NCBI GenBank assembly: GCA_964444625.1
Contig: CAYUHZ010000003.1
Span: forward strand, 1-40,275
Source: CAYUHZ01 sp964444625
Lineage (GTDB): Bacteria; Patescibacteriota; Patescibacteriia; Patescibacteriales; GWC2-42-12
Direction: 5' to 3'
Length of the DNA stretch: 40,275 bases
This document shows, piece by piece, positions 24,777-33,109 of the stretch. Below the pieces are notes generated by a model that saw nothing but the letters and a program-made list of their open reading frames with translations, was not told where the DNA came from and made no database searches. A program made the translations under genes and the position numbers. Positions within the stretch are counted from its first letter, which is position 1; every line of letters starts with the position of its first letter.

Positions 24777-26300
24777 TTAACGCGCTTTCGGTGTCACCCA
24801 AAATCCCATATACTTACCGAGAAGCAATCTGATTTGTGCTTCCAGTCCAGGTATCGCTCCGAAGAAAACGATAGAAATAGGTAAAAAGCCCCACTGTACT
24901 ACCATGGAGATGGATTTAGCAAAAGAATATTTTGCCGGGCGCTTGGGCAAAAGCAAAGTAGAGATTATCGCGGAAACTACCATGCCAAACATGGCAAAAG
25001 TCATTAAGATTCTGGATGCCAGAGGTAAATTGCTGGATAAGACGGTTGAATTAAATTCATTACCGCCTAGGAGCATCGGCATCCAGCCGATAACCGCGAT
25101 AATCAAAGCGTTAGTGCCCCATGAGTGAAAACCTTCCAGTTGAATCAAGGAATAAAACAATTTGCGCCGGAATTTGAAAGTCGGGGTCTTGTCTTTGATA
25201 AAATTAAAAAGGATAAAAGGCACGTTTTCCACTCCCCAACCCCAGCGACGTTGTTGTTTGTACAAATTTTTCAAGGTCTGCCAAGCGGTTATATCCATGC
25301 AAACGTCCATGGAAACGGGAAAATAAAGCGGTTCAACCCGATACTCTCCGTGATAAAAGCAGAGGCAATGCCAAAAAATGCGCGAATCTTCCGAAACCAT
25401 ATTGGTTGACCAAAAATTAACGTCAACCAATGCCTGCCAGCTCATTGAATGCGAGGAGTAGGTGGCCAAACGTTCGCTCCTGATTTGTTGCATCATCTGC
25501 CAATGAGTGTTGGAAATGGCGGTAGTACGGGCCAAAAAAGGCGCCTCCCAGAGATTGTTATGATAAACTGGAATAGGCTGATAACTGGCACGATGAGGGC
25601 TTTTTACCGTGAGAAATCGGTGAGTCAAGCAATAAAAATAACCTGAACGAACGCAAGTGTCAATATCAAAAACACTGACTATTATTTTTTTGTAATCAAG
25701 TTTTTCAGCATCGATAATCTCCTCTTTAACCCGCCTCGCCGCCCAGGCTTGGTTAGCTCCCTTGCCCTTGATTTCGCCGACTAAGCCGTCGGGATGAATG
25801 GTGATGAAAAATTTGCGAAACAAATGTCCGAATTCCTGCTCGATCGCCCTTGCTCGTTCTTGCGCTTCATGGCCTCCTCGTTCTTCGGTGGCAAAAACCA
25901 CGATCATCTTATCGGTGGGATATCCGTCTTGCACCAAGGATTGGATACTGGGACGGATAACTTCCAGGCTTTCATTGTAAGTAGGGAAAATAACCAAATG
26001 AACGATATCCCGCCAACCGGAAACTGCAAGACATTTTTCTTGCCAATTAATTAACAAATTTTTCTTCAGCTGGCGGTAAGCGACAACCAAGTGTATGGCC
26101 AAATAGGCCACGCGAAAAAGCCAATAAACATTGAAAGCGACAATAAAATAAGCTACCCAGATTGGTTGAAAATACGACAAAACCAACAAAGTCAGCAAGG
26201 TCCCCAATGATAAAAAACCGGGCAAAATTTCTAAAACCCGGTATAGCAAGCGGTCACGACCAGATAAATCTGTTGCCCTGCCTATTTTATAATAATTCAT
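24777..26300 (-). CDS. Membrane-bound family 2 glycosyltransferase (cellulose-synthase-like)
   Basis: A 507-residue processive-type GT2 enzyme. Two N-terminal membrane helices (residues 30-80) precede the catalytic domain: FPTYNESLEVI, SVFDIDTCVRSGY (DxD metal/donor site), MVSEDSRIFW (catalytic-base ED region) and YKQQRRWGWG (the Q..RW acceptor motif) near residue 350. Four further helices follow. The order of motifs matches cellulose/hyaluronan-synthase-like enzymes, so it probably polymerises or transfers a surface sugar. No PilZ domain or partner gene lies beside it. It appears to be a single-gene unit, with a -10-like TATATT 8 bases before the ATG and a terminator after it. Confidence 0.9.
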   Translation of the reverse strand: MNYYKIGRATDLSGRDRLLYRVLEILPGFLSLGTLLTLLVLSYFQPIWVAYFIVAFNVYWLFRVAYLAIHLVVAYRQLKKNLLINWQEKCLAVSGWRDIVHLVIFPTYNESLEVIRPSIQSLVQDGYPTDKMIVVFATEERGGHEAQERARAIEQEFGHLFRKFFITIHPDGLVGEIKGKGANQAWAARRVKEEIIDAEKLDYKKIIVSVFDIDTCVRSGYFYCLTHRFLTVKSPHRASYQPIPVYHNNLWEAPFLARTTAISNTHWQMMQQIRSERLATYSSHSMSWQALVDVNFWSTNMVSEDSRIFWHCLCFYHGEYRVEPLYFPVSMDVCMDITAWQTLKNLYKQQRRWGWGVENVPFILFNFIKDKTPTFKFRRKLFYSLIQLEGFHSWGTNALIIAVIGWMPMLLGGNEFNSTVLSSNLPLASRILMTFAMFGMVVSAIISTLLLPKRPAKYSFAKSISMVVQWGFLPISIVFFGAIPGLEAQIRLLLGKYMGFWVTPKAR

Positions 26301-26369
26301 ACAATTTCAATATAACTTAACAATTATCAATCTTTTTGGCAAGTGCGTTTTCCCTGACAACTTCTTACT

Positions 26370-27089
26370 CTAAAGATTTGGGGGAACAATTGGGCGGTAT
26401 AGCCAACCCTTGAAAAACATACCGAAATAATATCTGATTAATTCAAACAAAGGTTTGGCCTTGGTGACGTTAGTAAGCCTACCTTGCCTAATAGAACTAA
26501 AAATAGCTTGACAGCTAAGTTCATCGGCGTCAACCAGAGCGTAATCGCTATTCAAATAATCAAGCACATGGGCATCGGCGGTGGCAATAAACGGTTTACC
26601 TAATTGCTGAGCTTTGTTCTTGGCAGGCAGATTAAAATCAATTGATTCGGTGTAAAACCAGCTATGCTCAATCGCATCAAAAAGCTCAGCATAGCGTTCC
26701 AGGTTTTTTGAGCCGAGTGATAGCCTAAAATCAAAAGTGGGATGAGGCGCAATAATAAAACATTCCGGGTGCTTTGATTTGTATGCCCTCAGTTGTTCAA
26801 AGTTGTTCATCTCTTCTACGGACGAATCGCAATTTAAAACTACTATATCATTACAGAAAAAAAACATTTTGCGCATTGATAGCTCCACTCCGGCAATAAG
26901 CAAGATGCCTAATTTTTTGGCATAAGCCAAGTGTGTTTCTTTGACGACAAATTTTTTATGGCAAGTAACAGCCAAACAGTTAATGCCAAAAAACTTTGCC
27001 CGATCGAGCAAATTATAAATATTGTAGCCGATTTTATTGCCCTCAACCTGATCTTCGGAAGTATGGTTGTGCAAGCTGATTTTGTAACG
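26370..27089 (-). CDS. PHP-domain metal-dependent phosphoesterase
   Basis: A protein of about 239 residues with the PHP order of metal ligands: SLHNHTSED at the N terminus (HxH), LAVTCHKKF near residue 40, a Glu in LIAGVELSM, IIAPHPTFD near residue 118, and the late TADAHVLDY near residue 190. PHP proteins hydrolyse phosphoesters such as nucleotides or histidinol phosphate. The substrate here is unknown. The ATG at 27089 is chosen because a TTG start at 27119 lies inside a terminator hairpin. Confidence 0.85.
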   Translation of the reverse strand, partial: RYKISLHNHTSEDQVEGNKIGYNIYNLLDRAKFFGINCLAVTCHKKFVVKETHLAYAKKLGILLIAGVELSMRKMFFFCNDIVVLNCDSSVEEMNNFEQLRAYKSKHPECFIIAPHPTFDFRLSLGSKNLERYAELFDAIEHSWFYTESIDFNLPAKNKAQQLGKPFIATADAHVLDYLNSDYALVDADELSCQAIFSSIRQGRLTNVTKAKPLFELIRYYFGMFFKGWLYRPIVPPNL

Positions 27090-27092
27090 CAT

Positions 27093-27132
27093 AAAAAAAT
27101 AAGAGCGCCGAGATAGCAATTGCCAAGCGCCC
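27093..27132 (-). terminator. Intrinsic terminator of the VirD4-like ATPase gene
   Basis: On the minus strand GGGCGC (27132-27127) pairs with GCGCTC (27108-27103), one pair being G-U, and is followed by TTATTTTTTT. The T run directly abuts the ATG of the PHP gene. Confidence 0.65.
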
Positions 27133-27144
27133 GTTAAAAAACCG

Positions 27145-28959
27145 TTAAAACTTCAACTCATCGCCTTCGCGCAATTCACCGTCAAGAGACTGGGCGGAAG
27201 GATTTTTTTGTTCGTTTGAAGTATCGCTGGAAACTGAATTTGTTTGAGAAATCTTTCGCCCTTGAAAATCAACCGTCTGACTGCGAATTGCCTGGCTCAA
27301 AGGCAAGCCGGCTTCGTCTTGGCTTAAACGCTGTAACTCTTGCTCTTTTAATTTACGCCGCGCTTCGGCTTCTTTGGATTTTTCATCACGCAATTGCTCC
27401 AAGCAATTTTTGCAATAAACTGGTCTGATGCCGTCCGGCACGAAAGAAACTTTGGTAGTGACTCCACAGCGCGAACAATTGGCTTGATTCTTATATAAAC
27501 CGCCGTCAGCCAACCTGGAATTGGCCACTGGCTTAGCCGGTGCCGATTGTTTAACGGAAGGAATTTGACCGAAAGCTTGGGGCTGTTTAGTTCTCTCTGC
27601 TGTATTTACTCGTTGATCGTATTTTGCCGGCATTGCCGGTTTGCCAATGGCTTTTTCCGGTTCAGCTTCATCGGTATTATTGTGCCAGCGCATAATCTTT
27701 TCTTCCACCGAATCCTTTTTCTTGGCGTATCGTTCGCGTGAAACGACGATTACTTTTTCCGTATTGCCAGTTTTTTCCATTTCAGCCAATGGAGGTAGGC
27801 CGCGGGCGGAAAAGGGATCGGAAGCGATGCCGTCAACCATCAGCTTGAGATACATCTCATATTTTGCCAAATTGACCAAATCCTCTTCTGTAAAAATGGG
27901 AGTAAACTCCTTGACCAATTCTTCGGCGTCAGCCGCTCCTACGCGAAAAACCACCAAGGTGCCTACATTACCGAAAACCGCCGGTTTAACTTTTTCGCTC
28001 AGCTGTTCAATATACTGATGCGCCAAAATCAGGTTAAGCCGATATTTTCTGGCTTCTGATAAAATATTAGCAAAACTGTCGGTGGCAAAATTTTGAAATT
28101 CGTCAACATAGAGATAAAAATCGCGACGTTCTTTTTCCGGAATGTCCACCCGGCCCATGGCAGCCAATTGTATCTTGGTTATCATCATTGCTCCCAAGAG
28201 CGCGCTATTGTCTTCGCCAATTCTTCCCTTGGCCAGATTCATGATCAAAATCTTGCCTTGATCCATAATCTCTCTCATATCAATGGTGGACTTCACCTGG
28301 CCGACGATATTTCTGATCAAAGAAGTGGAAAGAAATTGGCCCACCTTGTTCTGTATCGGGGAGACAGCTTCGGAAGCGAATTTGTCGGCATAACTGGCAA
28401 ATTCATTCACCCAAAAAGCTTTGACCACCGGATCTTGTATTTTTTCTATTACTTTCTTGCGAAAAACCTTATCGGACAGCATTCTAGTTACGCCCAGCAA
28501 GGTAGAACCAGGATAATCCAAAATCGCCAAAATAGTATTGCGCAAAATATATTCCAGTCTCGGTCCCCAAGAATCAGCCCAGAGTTTTTGGAATACGCCG
28601 ATTAAGCCGGAGGCAACCAGGTGGCGCAAATGAGGCTCAACCTTCTCTACCACGTTAAAAGCGATCGGATACTCCATGTCCGCCGGATTGAAATAGATCA
28701 CGTCGTTGATGCGGTTAGACGGGATGAAATCAATGATTTTTTCGGCCAAATCGCCATGCGGATCAACTACCGCCACTCCCCGATCAGCGAGGATATCTTC
28801 CACGATCATATTTTCCAATACGGTAGACTTGCCCATGCCGGTCTTGCCGATAAAATACATATGCCGTCGGCGATCGTCAACCTTGATGCCAAATTTGCGG
28901 TATTGGTTGCGAAAAGTTGTTTCGGCGAAAACTGTTATTTTATTGTTTTGCTCGTTCAT
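27145..28959 (-). CDS. VirD4/TraG-like ATPase with C-terminal zinc ribbon
   Basis: This 604-residue protein is a hexameric-motor-type ATPase of the conjugation-coupling/HerA-FtsK superfamily. Walker A GKTGMGKST is at residues 38-46, VAVVDPHGDL follows, Walker B is FYLYVDEFQNFATDSF near residue 290, and LILAHQYIEQL is the sensor region. The C-terminal part is disordered and Gln/Pro-rich, then has a zinc ribbon CSRCG.....RPVYCKNC near residues 500-520. No N-terminal membrane helices are present, unlike VirD4. A membrane anchor may be supplied by the gene directly upstream, a pairing frequent in Patescibacteria. No relaxase or other conjugation gene is nearby, so a role in DNA movement or in type IV pilus-like secretion remains inference. 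Confidence 0.87.
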   Translation of the reverse strand: MNEQNNKITVFAETTFRNQYRKFGIKVDDRRRHMYFIGKTGMGKSTVLENMIVEDILADRGVAVVDPHGDLAEKIIDFIPSNRINDVIYFNPADMEYPIAFNVVEKVEPHLRHLVASGLIGVFQKLWADSWGPRLEYILRNTILAILDYPGSTLLGVTRMLSDKVFRKKVIEKIQDPVVKAFWVNEFASYADKFASEAVSPIQNKVGQFLSTSLIRNIVGQVKSTIDMREIMDQGKILIMNLAKGRIGEDNSALLGAMMITKIQLAAMGRVDIPEKERRDFYLYVDEFQNFATDSFANILSEARKYRLNLILAHQYIEQLSEKVKPAVFGNVGTLVVFRVGAADAEELVKEFTPIFTEEDLVNLAKYEMYLKLMVDGIASDPFSARGLPPLAEMEKTGNTEKVIVVSRERYAKKKDSVEEKIMRWHNNTDEAEPEKAIGKPAMPAKYDQRVNTAERTKQPQAFGQIPSVKQSAPAKPVANSRLADGGLYKNQANCSRCGVTTKVSFVPDGIRPVYCKNCLEQLRDEKSKEAEARRKLKEQELQRLSQDEAGLPLSQAIRSQTVDFQGRKISQTNSVSSDTSNEQKNPSAQSLDGELREGDELKF

Positions 28960-29032
28960 AATTTCTTCTTCTGGTTTTTAATTTTGAAATCGTAACTTAT
29001 ATTTTTTGAAATTATTATAAAAATATAAGCAA

Positions 29033-30541
29033 TCAAACAAACGGCAGATTCTCCGGAGGTCCAGACGATCCGGCAGGCTGTTGTTTGGCGTGATCGTAGA
29101 AAATCCCAACCCCCTTCAAGCTATCAGCCGGCTTACCGGTCGGCTCCTGGCTAAAAATGTCTTCATCACCCTCTCCGGTCAAATCGTTTTCAAATATTTC
29201 TAGTCCGGTCATTTCTTGGCTGAAAGGCAGATTCATCGGAGGCTCAACGTGCTTGACAACCGTTCTCTGCATCAACGGAGCTTTTACCACTGTTTCTATC
29301 GGGAAGTGCCAGATCGTAGCTAGCTCTTCGATGTTTAACAATCCTCTGTTGTGGCCGGCATAACTTTCCCTTTGTTTATAATATTTCATCAATAAATTTT
29401 TTCTCCGCCGCAACCGGCTGTCTTTAAAAAGGTAATTCGCCTTGGTTATGGTTCCGGTTGCGCCGAGATCGGGCTTGATGCAATTTAAATCATTGGTATT
29501 GAACTGCTTGATATAGCCACTAAAACCATTAATAACCTTGGGCTTGTTCATCGCTTCCTTCTTGGCCAAATAGATTACTCTGATTTTTGTGGCAAAGCCT
29601 AATTTTCTGGTTTTCTCATGGATAGCTTCAATTTGCGCCTTCTGCTTCGGCTTTAAGTTCATCATTTTAAAAGGCTCATCTTTTTCCTCCTTCTTAACAT
29701 CCTTAATATCCCCCCACAGGCTGAAGACCATCTCGCTAAAATCACCAATCCATTTGATCAATGTGTCTGTTATTACATCGGCGGCATTTTTTTTGGGCAC
29801 TTCTTTTTCTCCTATGATCAGTTTAGTCTGGGTTTCCGCTTCCGCCTCCCATTCAGCTCCAATCGGTACCACAATAATCTGATACCAGAACTGCTCTCCC
29901 TTACTTAGGCTGCTCATCATATCCATCAAGGCAGCGTTAGTGTCTTTGTATTGCACTTCCGGTGCGCCGAATTGATGTTCAAAGTCTTTATAAGTCTTGA
30001 TGGGGAAAGCCCAATGCATTACTTGAACAAACTCTCCGCCATAGATATCATATTCTTCGTCAGGAAAACTATTAGGCGCGCCTTCGGTATAATCGTTTAT
30101 CTCGGTGATTTCGGCATCAGGATATTGCGAATATACCGCTGCCTCAACCAAGTTGCGATATTGAACTGGGGTATGGATTAAATACTGGATGTATCCTTCA
30201 ATGCTGATAATTTCAAAACTAAAAGACAGTTGGAATTCTCCCAACCACCATTTCTCCAGATAGTTCTGAGACCCGTGAGCGCCAGCCAGATAGGTAAAAA
30301 GATTTTCCACGGCTTTGGGTGATTGCGCGTTGCCACGAGGAACGTCAATCGCCAATAAAACGAATTTATTCGTCATTGCCCACTTTAATTGGATATAATA
30401 CAGCCAAAGCTGAGCAATACCCCAAAGCAAGGTAATAAGTATCGGCAACCAACCAAAATAAAGCAAAAAGTGAAGTAGTATTTGATCTGCCGGTAAGGCA
30501 AAAAATTCAACAATTCTGCTTATATCAATAACTATGTTCAT
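29033..30541 (-). CDS. Conserved membrane protein, partner of the VirD4-like ATPase
   Basis: A protein of about 502 residues that I recognise only as a Patescibacteria-type conserved protein found beside VirD4-like ATPases. Two hydrophobic stretches at roughly residues 20-55 (FLLYFGWLPILITLLWGIAQ) anchor it. The large soluble part includes YFGAPEVQ-like and FWYQIIVVPIG segments, a charged linker around residues 270-300, and a basic block DSRLRRRKNLLMKYYKQRE. The acidic, Pro-rich tail (EGDEDIFSQEPTGKP) may be disordered. The ATG at 30541 is preferred over a TTG at 30550. It ends 73 bases before the ATPase start. It may be the membrane platform for the ATPase (inference). Confidence 0.7.
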   Translation of the reverse strand: MNIVIDISRIVEFFALPADQILLHFLLYFGWLPILITLLWGIAQLWLYYIQLKWAMTNKFVLLAIDVPRGNAQSPKAVENLFTYLAGAHGSQNYLEKWWLGEFQLSFSFEIISIEGYIQYLIHTPVQYRNLVEAAVYSQYPDAEITEINDYTEGAPNSFPDEEYDIYGGEFVQVMHWAFPIKTYKDFEHQFGAPEVQYKDTNAALMDMMSSLSKGEQFWYQIIVVPIGAEWEAEAETQTKLIIGEKEVPKKNAADVITDTLIKWIGDFSEMVFSLWGDIKDVKKEEKDEPFKMMNLKPKQKAQIEAIHEKTRKLGFATKIRVIYLAKKEAMNKPKVINGFSGYIKQFNTNDLNCIKPDLGATGTITKANYLFKDSRLRRRKNLLMKYYKQRESYAGHNRGLLNIEELATIWHFPIETVVKAPLMQRTVVKHVEPPMNLPFSQEMTGLEIFENDLTGEGDEDIFSQEPTGKPADSLKGVGIFYDHAKQQPAGSSGPPENLPFV

Positions 30542-30550
30542 ATATAGCAA

Positions 30551-30914
30551 AAAATAGGATAATTTTTTAAGTTTGTGGTTTTATTTTACCATATTTTGAA
30601 AGTTTTGCCACTTCGGTCCTTCATTGACTGTCCAACTAAAATCTCCATAAAAAAGAAGAAAACCTAATTTATGTTATTATATTAATGTCGAATCAATAAC
30701 TAAAATAAAGGCCATTTCTACAAGTTATTCTAACACTATTCTAAACCTAATTCAAAAAAATACCCGTTAGGGCTAACCTTGTTAATTAAAGAGTATCATT
30801 GTTTAGGCTGGTTCTGATTGTTTTATTGTCATTGGAAGAAAACCTTGTCCAAATTAAAAAAGGAAGAAAGCCCTCATTTGTGAGCTTTTGGTAAAATTAA
30901 TCAGGATATTAGTG
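30551..30914. other. Gene-free stretch between murB and the VirD4-partner gene
   Basis: I see no open frame or known RNA here. A second terminator-like hairpin on the minus strand (about 30855-30892: AAAGCTCA / TGA..GCTTT, then TTCCTTTTTT) follows the main murB terminator. An extended -10-like TGGTAAAAT on the minus strand near 30586 may serve the downstream gene. Confidence 0.35.
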
Positions 30915-30955
30915 AAAAAAGCTAGATCAATTTGCCGAATATGGCAATTATCTAG
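30915..30955 (-). terminator. Intrinsic terminator of murB
   Basis: On the minus strand CTAGAT and TTGCC (30955 downwards) pair with GGCAA and ATCTAG (ending 30922), with two small bulges and a 6-base loop, followed by six T. It lies 24 bases beyond the murB stop. Confidence 0.75.
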
Positions 30956-30978
30956 TCTAATCGCAATTAAAAAATTTC

Positions 30979-31926
30979 TTAAAAACCCAAATATTGAATT
31001 TCTTCTTCCAGTTGCACTTTTAATTTGCTTCTAACTTGCTGTTTAATAAAACTAATCAGCATCACAATATCTTCAGCCGTAGCTTTGCCGGTATTAACAA
31101 TGAAATTGGCGTGTTCCAGACTAATTTTGGCCCCGCCGATTGACTTGCCCTTCAAACCCAAGAGATCAATCAGCCAACCGGCTCCCACCATTCCCTGTCT
31201 TACCAAACCACTCTCCTCTGCTTCCAGCGCCAACTCTTGGTTGAAATCATTCAGTCGCTTGATGGTTAAATTTTTAAAAACACAGCCGGCGCTGGGCAGT
31301 TTGGGTTGGGTGGCGAGGCGCGATTGGATGTTTTTATCAACCAATTGTTTGATTCTTGCCTGATCGCCGTGAACCAGCTTGAAAGTCGCTTGCCAAATTA
31401 AAAGATGGGGAGAATTAACAAACAAGCTGTTTTTGTAGCCAAACGAGCAATCCCGCCTGCTCAATATTACTGATTGGCGGTTCTTTATATTCAAGCACTC
31501 AACCAATTCAATATTATCAGCGATTGAGCCGCCATGGGCGCCGGAGTTGCCTTTGACCGCTCCGCCGACTGAACCGGGGATGCCGATTGCCCACTCCAAA
31601 CCGGACAAACCGGCAGCTGACGCAAAATTGGCCGCTTGTATCAGATTAGCGCCGGCGCCGCAAACCAAGCGCTCGCTTTTCACTTCAATTTGATTATTGG
31701 ACAAACGAACTACCAAGCCCTTGATGCCCCGATCATTGATCAGTATATTGCTGCCGCCGGAAAAAAAAGTAATCGGCAAATCATTGGCTTCCCGCCACGC
31801 TAAAGCGTCTGTCAAGTCATCCTTGTCTTTAACATTAACAAAAAATTCAGCCGAACCGCCGACTTTGAAAGTGGTAAACGGGGCCAAAACGACATTTTGT
31901 TGAATTTTATTTGGATTATCAATCAT
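30979..31926 (-). CDS. murB: UDP-N-acetylenolpyruvoylglucosamine reductase
   Basis: This 315-residue FAD enzyme makes UDP-N-acetylmuramic acid for peptidoglycan. The FAD-binding part shows FTTFKVGGSAEFFV, FFSGGSNILINDRG and WAIGIPGSVGGAVKGNSGAHGG. The C-terminal substrate domain has PSAGCVFKN, where the usual proton-donor Ser is Cys, as in some other MurBs, and SLEHANFIVN with the conserved Glu. I chose the ATG at 31926, which overlaps the upstream stop as ATGA. The longer frame to 31968 lacks family support. It is translationally coupled to a gene that carries an internal stop. Confidence 0.95.
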   Translation of the reverse strand: MIDNPNKIQQNVVLAPFTTFKVGGSAEFFVNVKDKDDLTDALAWREANDLPITFFSGGSNILINDRGIKGLVVRLSNNQIEVKSERLVCGAGANLIQAANFASAAGLSGLEWAIGIPGSVGGAVKGNSGAHGGSIADNIELVECLNIKNRQSVILSRRDCSFGYKNSLFVNSPHLLIWQATFKLVHGDQARIKQLVDKNIQSRLATQPKLPSAGCVFKNLTIKRLNDFNQELALEAEESGLVRQGMVGAGWLIDLLGLKGKSIGGAKISLEHANFIVNTGKATAEDIVMLISFIKQQVRSKLKVQLEEEIQYLGF

Positions 31927-32714
31927 TTTTTTAAATAAGCCAGAGGATCCAAGTCCAAGATACTGCACTGTCCGACTTTGGGACGATCGATGATTTCTTG
32001 CGGTAATCCCAGTTCTCTTGCGATCAAACGCAAGGGCTTCTTGCCGTCCCGGAAAACCGCCCGATCATCAACTGGTATTTGAGAAATATACTGGACTGCT
32101 TCTTTATTTAAATATGGGAATATCATGGCTATATCAAAACTGTCGGCTGTTCTGATCAAGGGAGTCAAATGCTTTTCAGTCAAAATCTGCCAATGCTTGC
32201 GGAAAACATCCTGACGCTCTTCTTTGGAAATATTAGACCGATGTTCCCAATAACCTCCCAGCTGTTCATCTGTCCCATCATGCGAAATAACCGCCTTCGC
32301 TCCGTGAGCGGCGATGGTCCGATACAGCAAATAAAACGTCAAAATCACTTGAGCTTGATATTTTTCCGCTGCCAATCTGGCATACACGACATCGGGATGA
32401 TCGGCGGAACTTCCCATGGTAAAAGTAACAATATCTTCCTGAGGAAAATTTTGGCGCAATAAAGCCAGCGAAAGAGCGGAATCAAGACAACCGGACAAAG
32501 TGGTAAAAATTTTACCGCCATTAACCTATAAACATTTTTGTCCGGCAATTTTGTGAGCCGACAAAAGCAACTCCAACAATTTACCTGGTTCCCAGCTCTT
32601 GTTTTCCGTCGAGGAAATGGTATCAACATTCTTCACCACTTCAAAAACATCGCGATATTTTCCTGGTTCGAATTCATTTCTAGCAACTAACTGCTCTTTA
32701 AAGCTCAATGGCAT
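31923..32714 (-). pseudogene. Asparagine-synthase-like (C-terminal domain only) gene interrupted by an in-frame TAG
   Basis: Read as one frame, this encodes about 263 residues, split by TAG at 32526-32528. Upstream are 62 residues (from MPLSFKEQLVARNEF to AGQKCL); downstream the frame goes on with VNGGKIFTTLSGCLDSALSL. The second part has the Asn-synthase PP-loop in degenerate form (SGCLDS for SGGLDS), then VISHDGTDEQLGGYWEHR and RPKVGQ, all typical of the family. There is no glutaminase domain. The stop falls just before the nucleotide-binding strand, so the truncated product should be inactive. A TTG at 32498 could restart, but it would lack the beta strand before the PP-loop. A sequencing error or true decay are both possible. 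It ends by overlapping murB. Confidence 0.75.
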
Positions 32715-33018
32715 ATCTTTTCTTGTTTTTTATTTCTATTGGGGTTATTTTATACGATCGATTGGCATGATCGTACAATTTTCCGGTAAATTTATCTTTC
32801 AGGCAATGAAACAATTCTGCGCCTTTTTTAACGCGGATTATCCGATGCATCTGGCCGGCCAAATCCTTCTCTGCGAACAACACGCAATGATGGAGTTCGT
32901 GCTTTGCCCCTTTGACAGCCATAACATGGTGCAGGTGGTGGATGGCGTATAATTTTCTCTCATTAGCTTCGCTCGCCGCTCTGCGCTGTTTTTTGATTGG
33001 TTGATATAACTTGACCAT
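32698..33018 (-). CDS. Small histidine-rich protein of unknown function
   Basis: A basic 106-residue protein with no family that I recognise. It has a striking His cluster (LYAIHHLHHVMAVKGAKHELHHC), then HRIIRVKKGAELFHCLKDKF. Two Cys and many His could bind metal, but this is only a suggestion. The ATG at 33018 is chosen because an extended -10 box ends 6 bases before it; the longer frame to 33075 starts in a terminator. It overlaps the start of the asparagine-synthase-like gene by 17 bases and leads an apparent operon ending with murB. Confidence 0.6.
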   Translation of the reverse strand: MVKLYQPIKKQRRAASEANERKLYAIHHLHHVMAVKGAKHELHHCVLFAEKDLAGQMHRIIRVKKGAELFHCLKDKFTGKLYDHANRSYKITPIEIKNKKRYAIEL

Positions 33019-33024
33019 GGAAAT

Positions 33025-33053
33025 ATTATAGCAAAAACCGGCAAAAAATCCAA
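33025..33053 (-). promoter_or_regulatory. Leaderless-type promoter of the His-rich gene/murB operon
   Basis: On the minus strand TTGGAT (33053-33048), a 17-base spacer and the extended -10 TGCTATAAT (ending 33025). The ATG at 33018 follows after 6 bases, so the expected RNA start is the A of the ATG. Confidence 0.6.
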
Positions 33054-33057
33054 CTAA

Positions 33058-33089
33058 TAAAAAAGCCGACCTCAAACTTGAAATCGGCT
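33058..33089 (-). terminator. Intrinsic terminator of the ABC exporter gene
   Basis: On the minus strand AGCCGA (33089-33084) pairs with TCGGCT (33069-33064) and is followed by a run of T. It lies about 20 bases beyond the stop at 33110 and just before the next promoter. Confidence 0.7.
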
Positions 33090-33109
33090 TCTCTTGATAA
33101 GCTTATCCG

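Noticed and set aside
32526..32528. In-frame TAG taken as evidence for an altered genetic code
   Set aside because: UAG ends the intact gene at 14857-14859, and UGA ends the receiver gene at 11855-11857. Only one gene shows the problem, so a general reassignment is not supported.
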